From contig JASMAJ010000005.1 of the NCBI GenBank assembly GCA_030754395.1, positions 1-15,208 on the forward strand: 15,208 nucleotides of DNA, read 5' to 3'. Under the pieces are notes generated by a model. The model was not told the origin of the DNA and made no database searches. It was given only the letters and a program-made list of their open reading frames with translations. Numbering within the stretch: the stretch's first letter is position 1; each line of letters opens with the position of its first letter. The DNA comes from Candidatus Thalassarchaeaceae archaeon. GTDB lineage: Archaea > Thermoplasmatota > Poseidoniia > Poseidoniales > Thalassarchaeaceae. The position numbers and the translations under genes are program-made. Below are positions 1-6,958 of the stretch, in pieces.

Positions 1-1
1 G

Positions 2-841
2 GAAGACAAAGGAGCACTAGTTTCGTCTGGTGCCTATAGGACTCCGCCAATGGGCCGTACGCACAAAGGTGCTGCAGCTGGGCTCGCTCCCGCATATTCA
101 TTTTCGGCATATGTTGCCGAAGTCACAGTTGACGTTGAGACTGGCCAAACCAAGGTCGACAAAGTGTGGGCTGCACATGATTGTGGAAAGGCTCTCAATC
201 CATTATCTGTGAAAGGGCAGATTATCGGGTCATGCCATATGGGGATGGGGCAAGTTCTGTCAGAAGAAATGCGCTACGGCCGTAGTGGCCATCTAATGAA
301 TGCTGATTTACTGGATTACAAAATACCTAGTATTCACGAGATGCCAGAGGTTGTTCCTATTATTGTCGAATCGAATGACCCAGAAGGGCCATTCGGGGCA
401 AAAGAGGCAGGAGAAGGGCCCCTTCTACCAATTCTTCCTGCTGTTTGTAACGCGGTTTACGACGCTATTGGAATTAGAGCGGCAGAATTACCAATCACTC
501 CTGATAGATTACACAGACTCATCGAGAAAAAATGCAAATCAGAAGGAATCTCTGACCCACTGAGTCTACAGAGTCCCAGACTAGAGTTTTCCGATTTGCA
601 GGACAAACTCACATCTAGAGCTTTAGAACATGCTAATCGTGATGTTATCCGTCGACTGAATTCTGATAGAGAATCCTATCACAACGGAGCACTATTCGGA
701 CTAGATCCTACAATACCATTTGACCAAGTAGACCCTCGTTGGGCTGTTAGCGTAATACCAAGCGAGAAGTATCTAGAATCACCGAGACTCGCCGGTAGTG
801 CATGGAAACATAGTGAGCGAAGACACAAGGGTGATGCATAA
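2..841 (+). CDS. Molybdenum hydroxylase large (molybdopterin-binding) subunit, 3'-terminal fragment; xanthine dehydrogenase / 4-hydroxybenzoyl-CoA reductase family
   Basis: The reading frame is open from the window edge, so the N-terminal part of the gene is missing; 279 residues remain. The visible part is the end of the Mo-cofactor domain of the xanthine oxidase family. It shows VWAAHDCGKALNP, then GPFGAKEAGEGPLLP, whose Glu at bases 413-415 aligns with the family's catalytic glutamate, then NAVYDAIGIR and an ITPDRLHRLIEKK end. Family members hydroxylate or dehydroxylate aromatic or aldehyde substrates at a Mo centre and pass electrons through [2Fe-2S] and FAD subunits. The next gene, which starts in a TAATG overlap, is the FAD subunit, so the two should form one complex. 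About 100 residues continue beyond the usual C-terminus, rich in charged residues and matching no domain I recognise. The family is certain. The substrate is not, although the partner subunit points to a 4-hydroxybenzoyl-CoA reductase-like enzyme. The [2Fe-2S] subunit is not in the window. Confidence 0.9.
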   Translation, partial: EDKGALVSSGAYRTPPMGRTHKGAAAGLAPAYSFSAYVAEVTVDVETGQTKVDKVWAAHDCGKALNPLSVKGQIIGSCHMGMGQVLSEEMRYGRSGHLMNADLLDYKIPSIHEMPEVVPIIVESNDPEGPFGAKEAGEGPLLPILPAVCNAVYDAIGIRAAELPITPDRLHRLIEKKCKSEGISDPLSLQSPRLEFSDLQDKLTSRALEHANRDVIRRLNSDRESYHNGALFGLDPTIPFDQVDPRWAVSVIPSEKYLESPRLAGSAWKHSERRHKGDA

Positions 842-1827
842 TGCGAATGCCACCATTTACTCTTCACAATCCTAACAATCTTGAGGAAGCATTGCAGATT
901 GCTGCAAAATTGACAGATTCAGAGGAAGATTTTGACTGGGTTGCAGGTGGCACTGATTTGCTGCCAAACTACAAATGGCACCTCAATGTAAAGAAACATG
1001 TAATTTCATTAGCCCGTGTTAGTGAATTGAATGAACTTTCTAAGACACATATTGGAGCTATGGTTAGACTTCACGATTTGGCTACTTCTGACTCGACGCA
1101 CCCTGTTCTAGCAAAGGCTGCTGACTCTGTTGCTAGCGTTTTGATTAGACATTCGGGTACGGTTGGTGGAAATATCTGCCTCGACACCAGGTGCTACTGG
1201 TTCAATCAATCAGAACAGTGGCGAGAATCGATAGATTGGTGTCACAAATGTGATTGTGGAACGGATGCAGACTGTCGTGTTATTCAAAATCAAAATACAA
1301 GATGTGTCGCTACATACCAAGCAGACCTTGCACCAGTCTTGATGTGTCTTGGCGCAACCATTCATCTTGCATCAGCAGAAGGTACGCGTTCCATGCCATT
1401 GAATGATTTCTTTGAACTAGATGGGATGAAAAGAAATGTTCTCAAGTCTGGAGAATTGGTTACACACCTAAGTCTACCTGAAGGCACAATAGAATGGAAA
1501 GGAGACTATCAGAAATTGCGCCAACGAGAGTCGTGGGATTTCCCAGAAGCCGGCGTTGCCGTTCTTTGGAGGATTGATTCAAACGCATCACTTGACCTCA
1601 GAGTAGCGACAACTGGGCTTGAATCAATACCTAAATTACACGCAAATGAGGCAAATGCAGCTGTATCTGAGTGGAATGGTGAAGATTCCATTAGCAATTT
1701 AGCCGAAGCAATCCGCAAATCCGTGAAACCCGTACAAAACACATGGTACGCGCCTTCGTATAGGAGAAAGATGGTGAAGGTGTTAACGCGTCGAGCATGT
1801 GTAGGACTACTGGAGGAGTTGTCATGA
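841..1827 (+). CDS. Molybdenum hydroxylase FAD-binding subunit with a cysteine-rich [4Fe-4S]-type insertion (4-hydroxybenzoyl-CoA reductase beta-like)
   Basis: This 328-residue protein has the CO-dehydrogenase-flavoprotein fold. The FAD-contacting motif VAGGTDLLP lies at residues 34-42 and SGTVGGNICLDTRC at 105-118. Between about 113 and 160 it carries a segment not found in ordinary xanthine dehydrogenase flavin subunits, with cysteines at 113, 118, 134, 137, 139, 145 and 155. The RCYWFNQSEQW stretch and the Cys spacing resemble the insertion that binds an extra [4Fe-4S] cluster in the beta subunit of 4-hydroxybenzoyl-CoA reductase (HcrB), whose length of about 320 residues also fits. The protein should accept or donate electrons through FAD and a cluster for the Mo subunit encoded just upstream. 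Its ATG shares one base with the previous stop, suggesting translational coupling; a second in-frame ATG lies two codons later. The C-terminal domain (about 195-328) is the usual CODH_FAD_C type. The flavin-subunit assignment is firm; the HcrB-like assignment is inference from the insertion. Confidence 0.88.
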   Translation: MRMPPFTLHNPNNLEEALQIAAKLTDSEEDFDWVAGGTDLLPNYKWHLNVKKHVISLARVSELNELSKTHIGAMVRLHDLATSDSTHPVLAKAADSVASVLIRHSGTVGGNICLDTRCYWFNQSEQWRESIDWCHKCDCGTDADCRVIQNQNTRCVATYQADLAPVLMCLGATIHLASAEGTRSMPLNDFFELDGMKRNVLKSGELVTHLSLPEGTIEWKGDYQKLRQRESWDFPEAGVAVLWRIDSNASLDLRVATTGLESIPKLHANEANAAVSEWNGEDSISNLAEAIRKSVKPVQNTWYAPSYRRKMVKVLTRRACVGLLEELS

Positions 1828-2768
1828 ATTCGAAATTCTTGGTTCTAATTATGGCTACAACTCTCCTCATGCCCTTTGCATCTACTGCTGTTGCTCAGCC
1901 CGAACCAACTCTACCCGACTGGAAGTTAGGGATATTCTACGAAGACGATGAGTCAACGCCTTTCATGGTTGAAAACAACGGCGAGGTCACTCTTGATTTC
2001 TGGATAGATAATCAGAATCCATACTCAATAATGTTAGAATTAGAATATGAGGTGCCTTGGGGAGCAAAAAATAATGGTGAAGGGAATGTTTCATTAGATT
2101 CTGGTGAAAATGTAACATACTCATTGACCATTTCAGATATTGATGTGTTCTCTATTGCAGCGAAGAGTGAGGAGCCATTTACAATAACTGCAACTCTACA
2201 AGAGAGAGGAGGGGTTCCAGCAATGGGCTTAGAACAACCGAAGGAAGTTAGTGGAGATTTAGAGATTCCTGAAATTTTCGACTTAAAGATTGAAATTGAT
2301 GACCCACTTGGTCCAATTAACTCTGGAACTGAATATATCCTCAAAGTCACAGTTTCCAATGAAGGAAATTCGCAGGACAAAGCAAGTGAAATTGAAGTTA
2401 CTGATGACTGCCCACTATTGACTACTGATGATGCACTACAAGCCATTACAAGTAGAACTCTAGAATCTGGAGCCAAAACTGAGGCAAATCTCAAGATTTC
2501 TGCATCTGAGAGTCATCCTTCTAGATCTTGTAAAATAGAAGTTACTGTCAAATCAAACGGTGCGGCAGGAACGCAATTATCAACAGATAACACTAGAGTA
2601 AATATAGAATCGTCACCTCAAAACCAGGACGATTCAGAAGAAAATAATGATGATGAAAATGAAAGCCCGACAGAGATTGTTTCATCTAACCTTCCAGCAC
2701 CAGGACTAAGTATAATTTTCAGTATATTAATCGGTGCATTATTTTCAATTTCATCTAGACGATTCTGA
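1824..2768 (+). CDS. Secreted, surface-anchored protein with beta-sandwich repeats and a PGF-CTERM-like sorting signal; function unknown
   Basis: I do not recognise a specific function. The protein has 314 residues. Residues 1-24 form a signal peptide ending in AVA before QPEP. Two beta-rich segments follow (about 45-125 and 152-262); the second, with phrases like YILKVTVSNEGNSQ, resembles CARDB/NEW3-type domains of archaeal surface proteins. Cys196 and Cys236 could form a disulfide in it. Then come an acidic, Asn-rich linker (about 263-285) and a C-terminal tail of PAPGL, a hydrophobic stretch and SSRRF. This tripartite tail resembles the PGF-CTERM signal processed by archaeosortase A, with Leu in place of Phe. 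The chosen ATG at 1824 overlaps the previous stop as ATGA and has GGAGG at 1812-1816. A longer in-frame start at 1797 would put nine polar residues before the signal peptide and is unlikely. The overlap with the Mo-hydroxylase genes suggests co-transcription, but a functional link is unproven. Confidence 0.82.
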   Translation: MNSKFLVLIMATTLLMPFASTAVAQPEPTLPDWKLGIFYEDDESTPFMVENNGEVTLDFWIDNQNPYSIMLELEYEVPWGAKNNGEGNVSLDSGENVTYSLTISDIDVFSIAAKSEEPFTITATLQERGGVPAMGLEQPKEVSGDLEIPEIFDLKIEIDDPLGPINSGTEYILKVTVSNEGNSQDKASEIEVTDDCPLLTTDDALQAITSRTLESGAKTEANLKISASESHPSRSCKIEVTVKSNGAAGTQLSTDNTRVNIESSPQNQDDSEENNDDENESPTEIVSSNLPAPGLSIIFSILIGALFSISSRRF

Positions 2769-2874
2769 GTTATAATTTGATTATTTATCAATTAATCAAT
2801 ATGGGCTGAATAGTTCCAATAATAATATCAAAATATGATATTTCCTTCTTTGAGGAGTGCCCTGTAATGAACAA

Positions 2875-2882
2875 CATATATG
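2875..2882 (+). promoter_or_regulatory. Possible archaeal TATA box for the DUF4350-MoxR-DUF58 cassette
   Basis: CATATATG is the best TATA-like match in the intergenic region. A start site about 26 bases downstream would fall near 2904, directly before the stem-loop at 2905-2929, leaving a leader of roughly 50 bases before the ATG at 2953. The motif is short and the region is AT-rich, so this is tentative. Confidence 0.35.
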
Positions 2883-2904
2883 CGTGTTATGAGACTCGCC
2901 ACGA

Positions 2905-2929
2905 AGCGTAGGTGTACCTAGCCTGCGCT
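2905..2929 (+). repeat. Inverted repeat / stem-loop in the predicted 5' leader of the MoxR cassette
   Basis: AGCGTAGG at 2905-2912 pairs with CCTGCGCT at 2922-2929 through eight base pairs, one of them G-T, around a nine-base loop. A competing inner hairpin, TAGG-TGTA-CCTA at 2909-2920, uses some of the same bases. The element is GC-rich compared with its surroundings and lies 24 bases before the start codon. It could be an RNA leader structure or a protein-binding palindrome. Confidence 0.45.
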
Positions 2930-2952
2930 ATCTATGTAGGAAGGGTATCAAT

Positions 2953-4542
2953 ATGGCTCCCAAAAAGACTGAGGATACTAACTTCACAAACATGGTTGTT
3001 GGTTCAATTTCAGTTACTGTAGTTCTGCTATTGATTTTACCAATGATTTTTGTTGTTGGTAAGGACACATACTACTCCGCCTACTCTGAAGGTGGTGATA
3101 CCAAAGTTGAGGCATTGGCCCAAGTCACCGACATGAGAAATACGCTTTCAGATGATGAATATTTCATTGCAAACACCATGTCTACACCAATGCTAGTAAA
3201 TGACTGGAGAGATCCACATCGAACTGCGTTAATGATAATAGGACCTGAGAAACCAATTTCTCAAACCGAAGCTGATTCAATTTATGATTTTGTGACAAAA
3301 AAAGGAGGAAAGGTGATTGTTGCTGCTGATGGAACAAATGCAAATCGACTAGCAGAAAAATTCGGCGTCACATTTTTTGATGCACCATTAAACGATGAAA
3401 ATCAGTTTTGGTTGGAATATGAGGCAGGCGAAGCAGTATCCGGCTCCTGGTTGAATGTGTGGAGTCTAGCAGCAGTTTCCGAGGATGTTAACGAAATGTC
3501 CCTTGCACACCAGCGACAAGGATGCAAGGACGTTGATGTATTCGAGGAGAATAGACTTAACTGTCGACTGCCAGTAATGTTCCGCTCACCTACTGGGATG
3601 AAATATGAGCCTACAGCAGCAGATAAATCAAACCCAGGACATCGTGATGTTGACATTCTTGCCACTGCATCTTCATCAGCATTTATTGACATACAGGGTA
3701 ATTCAAGGGCTGATGACCCCAAAAATCCAGCGCCTGGTGATTTAGCACTAATAATTCGAATTGATTATTCCAATATTACAACTTTCGACAGAGTCGTAAC
3801 TGATTCTGGAAATATTGTTGGCAATAATGTCGATGAACTCCAAGTAACAGGGAGCATTGTATTTGTCTCAGATGAAGAGGTCTTCTCAAACCGAATGTGG
3901 GATATCGCTGCTGCAAAAAATGAAAACATGATTGAAAGTTGTGAGCAGCACACAGGTCACTGCTGGCTTGATGTAACAAAAGAAACATTATGGGAAGGTA
4001 ATGAAAAGTACTTCTCACTATTAATTGATGACATGATGGAACATGACAACAAAGAATTAGTAAAATCTATTCGTGAAGATAGGAGTGAATTCCAGATTGT
4101 ATTTGATGAAAGTAGGCATGTAACTGGAGTCATCTCAGCTCCATTCATCGAATCTATGGGCACTGTAGTTCTTCTAACTTCAAACACATTCCTTAAGTGG
4201 TTAGTAGTACTAAATGTTGGACTTCTTTTATTGGTCGCAATGATGGTTGTCCCTGAGAAAGAAAATTGGCGTCATGTTTTTGACCTTACTCGATTTAAGG
4301 ACAGACCACAAAAGTTGGATCCATCTAATTATCGAATTAGGGTGCAGCAGGCTTTGTTTACTAAGGTTAGAGTTCATTATGATTTGACCCGAGATCAAAT
4401 GGCAATAAAACCACCTGCTGAAGTTCAAACTATGATTGGAGATCCAAGATTAGTAGAATTGGCTTATAGCCAAAGCAGAAAATATACTCCCCAGGAATTG
4501 AGACAGCTGATGGTTGCAATTAGACGCTGGGGTAAAAACTAA
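2953..4542 (+). CDS. DUF4350-like membrane-anchored protein, first gene of a MoxR/DUF58 cassette
   Basis: This 529-residue protein has a membrane segment at about 13-35, a large domain probably outside the cytoplasm, a second membrane segment at about 412-433, and a basic cytoplasmic tail of about 95 residues. The stretch TALMIIGPEKPISQTEADSI (91-110), followed by a KKGGKVIVAADG turn and later VFDESRHVTG (383-392), is the pattern of DUF4350, a glutamine-amidotransferase-like fold commonly encoded next to moxR and DUF58 genes. Cys191, Cys204, Cys330 and Cys337 all lie in the predicted external part and could form two disulfides. The ATG at 2953 is preceded by AGGAAGGG eight bases upstream. MoxR starts 20 bases after its stop, so the genes are very likely one operon. 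The role is unknown; in such cassettes it is thought to act as a membrane scaffold or sensor. The assignment rests on motif pattern plus context. Confidence 0.78.
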   Translation: MAPKKTEDTNFTNMVVGSISVTVVLLLILPMIFVVGKDTYYSAYSEGGDTKVEALAQVTDMRNTLSDDEYFIANTMSTPMLVNDWRDPHRTALMIIGPEKPISQTEADSIYDFVTKKGGKVIVAADGTNANRLAEKFGVTFFDAPLNDENQFWLEYEAGEAVSGSWLNVWSLAAVSEDVNEMSLAHQRQGCKDVDVFEENRLNCRLPVMFRSPTGMKYEPTAADKSNPGHRDVDILATASSSAFIDIQGNSRADDPKNPAPGDLALIIRIDYSNITTFDRVVTDSGNIVGNNVDELQVTGSIVFVSDEEVFSNRMWDIAAAKNENMIESCEQHTGHCWLDVTKETLWEGNEKYFSLLIDDMMEHDNKELVKSIREDRSEFQIVFDESRHVTGVISAPFIESMGTVVLLTSNTFLKWLVVLNVGLLLLVAMMVVPEKENWRHVFDLTRFKDRPQKLDPSNYRIRVQQALFTKVRVHYDLTRDQMAIKPPAEVQTMIGDPRLVELAYSQSRKYTPQELRQLMVAIRRWGKN

Positions 4543-4562
4543 AAAAAAATGGAGAGGAAAAA

Positions 4563-5597
4563 ATGAGTGAAGAAAAAGCAGCAAGCAAAGGCGCTGATGC
4601 AGCGCTTGAAAAGAAGGCCGCGAAAGCCCGTGGTTCAAAGAAAATGAGTGATAGACTCTCTGCTGTCGGTGCTATTGGACATGCAATTAGTACCGAAGTG
4701 CAGAAAGTCATTATCGGAAAGAGCCACGTGATTGACAATGTTATGATTAACATTCTGTCTAATGGTAACCTACTGTTCGAGGATTACCCTGGTCTAGCAA
4801 AGACACTAATGACGAATACTTTTGCCGATGCACTCGGTTGTGATTTCAAGCGTGTTCAATTCACGCCTGATCTATTGCCAGCCGATATCACAGGCACCAA
4901 TATCTATGACGCAAAGAAAGGAGAATTTAGCTTCAAACCTGGACCTATCTTCTGTAACCTACTACTCTCTGACGAGATTAATCGTGCCCCACCTAAGACT
5001 CAAGCGGCTCTGCTCGAGGCTATGCAAGAATACCAAGTGACCGTGGGGACAGTAACCCATAAACTACCGGCACCGTTCCTAACTATGGCAACACAAAATC
5101 CAGTTGAGCAAGAAGGAACCTACCCACTACCTGAAGCTCAACTTGACAGATTTATGTTTAAGATGAGTGTAGGGTATCCAGATCGTGCTGATGAAGACGA
5201 AATTCTTGCACGACGAATTGCTAGGAAGAAGGATGAGGTCGAAGTTGAAATTATTACTGATCCTGCCCGCGTAGTTGCAATGCAACAGGCAATTGAGGAC
5301 GTATATGTCGACCCTGCAGTTAGAATGTACATGGTCGAAATCGTATCACGAACTCGTGAAGATCCAAGAGTTCTAGTTGGTTCATCACCTAGAGGATCTC
5401 AAGCCTTACTGAAGACAAGTCGTTCCGCAGCAGCAATGCGAGGACGTGACTTCGTTACACCAGATGATGTGAAATCAATTGCAACTCTTGCAGTCGCTCA
5501 CAGATTAATCCTCAAACCAGAACATCAAATCAAGGGACTTGAGAATGACGAGGTTATCTCTGATATTCTCCGACAAGTACCAGTACCAACTGTCTAA
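4563..5597 (+). CDS. MoxR family AAA+ ATPase
   Basis: This is a 344-residue AAA_3 ATPase. The Walker A motif is EDYPGLAKT at 73-81 (the E-D-x-P-G form is normal for MoxR). Walker B is LLLSDEINRAPPKTQ around 133-146, sensor 1 includes ATQNP (Asn169), the arginine-finger region is EAQLDRF (Arg186), and the lid has SSPRGSQALLK with sensor-2 Arg287. All residues needed for ATP hydrolysis are visible. MoxR ATPases act as chaperones that remodel or activate partner proteins, often with DUF58 or von Willebrand A-domain proteins, and a DUF58 gene follows here. The N-terminus has a Lys/Ala-rich extension of about 27 residues before a second Met at 28. The upstream start is preferred because GGAGAGG at 4551-4557 is well placed for it. 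The client of this ATPase cannot be told from sequence. Confidence 0.95.
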   Translation: MSEEKAASKGADAALEKKAAKARGSKKMSDRLSAVGAIGHAISTEVQKVIIGKSHVIDNVMINILSNGNLLFEDYPGLAKTLMTNTFADALGCDFKRVQFTPDLLPADITGTNIYDAKKGEFSFKPGPIFCNLLLSDEINRAPPKTQAALLEAMQEYQVTVGTVTHKLPAPFLTMATQNPVEQEGTYPLPEAQLDRFMFKMSVGYPDRADEDEILARRIARKKDEVEVEIITDPARVVAMQQAIEDVYVDPAVRMYMVEIVSRTREDPRVLVGSSPRGSQALLKTSRSAAAMRGRDFVTPDDVKSIATLAVAHRLILKPEHQIKGLENDEVISDILRQVPVPTV

Positions 5598-5629
5598 AAT
5601 AATTGATTCGAGATTAGGAGTGGGAGCCA

Positions 5630-6946
5630 ATGGCATGGAGTAGGAAGTCTGCAATGTTCGCTGCATTAGCGATAGCATTGTATCTACTCGGCTTGGTGCT
5701 CCGTAACCAACAATTAGTTACTGTCGCAGTAGTTCTCCTATCTTTCCTAACATATGCTGCATTCCGAACCACTCATGCAGATGTAGCATCTAGTGGTCGA
5801 CGACTGGAAGATGCAGATTCAGATATTGGAATCCAGTTGCAATCAATAGTTGCAATGAGAAAACTGTCATCAGCAAGAGTTTTCGAAGATGGTGAAATAG
5901 ACGTGGTCCTTAGAATTCAGAACCGTTCATCTCTCTCTAAGGTTCTAGAAATAAGAGACCGTGTCCCTGAAGTTATGCGAATAAAGAAAGGGTCAAACTA
6001 TGTTCTAATGGATTTAGGTGGAAGAAAGGAAACCGAAATATCCTATACTATTGAGGCCCCAATTCGAGGATTCTATACTATAGGACCCGTTTGTATCCGA
6101 GTTCAGGATGCTTTCGGACTATTTCATAATGAAAGAGAAATTAACCTCTATGATGATTTCTTAGTATTCCCTAAGATGGAGGATATTAAGGATGCATTAA
6201 TCAAGAGTAGGGTTCCAAAAATCTTCACAGGTGCAGTAAACATCAGAAATCCAGGTGAAGGTTCAAATTTCTACAACCTACGTGAATATATCCCTGGTGA
6301 CCCAATGAAGAAGGTCAACTGGAAAGCATGGGCTCGCTCAGGGAAGATGATGGTGAATGAATACGAAAGAGATGCTGTTAGTGACATCATTCTAATCATT
6401 GATAGTCGTGCAGTTAGCGAAACGGGACCTGTAAGTAGAAACTCTCTTGTCTATAGTACTCGGGCTGCTGCAAGCTTAACTCAATATTTCTTATCTCGCC
6501 GAGATTCAGTTGGTCTTGTCACTTATAGTGATGAGATTGTTTCAGTTGATCGTGATTCAGGTAAGAAACAGCTCTATGTAATTCTAACAAAACTTGCAGG
6601 AGCGATGGCTAAGGGTAATACCCCCCTAAAGATAGTAACAAATAGGATATTGCCGCACATTAATCGAGGAAGCCCAATCATCATCCTTAGTCCACTAGAA
6701 GATGATCCTACTATCATCGATGCAGTAAGGGATCTTAGAGCCCGCAACTTTGACGTGACTATTCTATCTCCATCAAGCCTCGAATTTGAATTCGATGCGC
6801 GAAGACTTGATAGAACGGGTTATGAAGTTCTCAAAACTGAACGTGATATTTTGATTAGTGAATTAAGAGGACTTGGGGCTAATGTGATGGATTGGGAACC
6901 CGATATGATGTTGGTAACTGCTCTTGCGGGAGCAAGAGGCTTCTAG
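5630..6946 (+). CDS. DUF58 domain protein with two N-terminal membrane segments
   Basis: This 438-residue protein has two hydrophobic segments at about 7-24 and 28-45 forming a membrane hairpin. A beta-rich region follows (about 70-180), then the DUF58 hallmark at 218-248: REYIPGDPMKKVNWKAWARS, followed by VNEYERD. The C-terminal part has a von Willebrand A-like core (DIILIIDSRAVSE, SVGLVTYSDE). Its metal-site motif is imperfect, because DSRAVS replaces the expected DxSxS, as in many DUF58 proteins. DUF58 proteins are regular partners of MoxR ATPases. Here the gene starts 32 bases after the moxR stop, with GGAG at 5617-5620 as ribosome binding site. It likely presents a cytoplasmic vWA-like domain to MoxR at the membrane. 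The family assignment is firm; the role is inference. Confidence 0.93.
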   Translation: MAWSRKSAMFAALAIALYLLGLVLRNQQLVTVAVVLLSFLTYAAFRTTHADVASSGRRLEDADSDIGIQLQSIVAMRKLSSARVFEDGEIDVVLRIQNRSSLSKVLEIRDRVPEVMRIKKGSNYVLMDLGGRKETEISYTIEAPIRGFYTIGPVCIRVQDAFGLFHNEREINLYDDFLVFPKMEDIKDALIKSRVPKIFTGAVNIRNPGEGSNFYNLREYIPGDPMKKVNWKAWARSGKMMVNEYERDAVSDIILIIDSRAVSETGPVSRNSLVYSTRAAASLTQYFLSRRDSVGLVTYSDEIVSVDRDSGKKQLYVILTKLAGAMAKGNTPLKIVTNRILPHINRGSPIIILSPLEDDPTIIDAVRDLRARNFDVTILSPSSLEFEFDARRLDRTGYEVLKTERDILISELRGLGANVMDWEPDMMLVTALAGARGF

Positions 6947-6958
6947 GGAGGAATGAAT

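Larger units (their letters stand above)
2769..2952. other. Intergenic region between the Mo-hydroxylase unit and the MoxR cassette
   Basis: These 184 AT-rich bases contain no convincing ORF and no tRNA-like fold. They hold a small palindrome (AAATATGATATTT at 2831-2843) followed by a pyrimidine run (TTTCCTTCTTT, 2841-2851) that could help end the upstream transcript. Further on are a TATA-like CATATATG at 2875-2882, a stem-loop at 2905-2929, and a purine-rich AGGAAGGG at about 2938-2945 just ahead of the next ATG. Confidence 0.6.

Noticed and set aside
2012..2494. 160-residue open frame on the minus strand inside the secreted-protein gene
   Set aside because: It is the antisense shadow of a gene with a signal peptide and sorting tail; its product is Ser-rich with no recognisable motif and has no ribosome site.
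2881..2952. Possible tRNA or small structured RNA gene in the intergenic region
   Set aside because: Only one short stem is present; no cloverleaf, T-loop sequence or CCA-adjacent acceptor stem could be built.
4563..4643. Later MoxR start at Met28, removing the Lys/Ala-rich N-terminus
   Set aside because: GGAGAGG is well placed for the ATG at 4563, and no comparable site precedes the internal Met.
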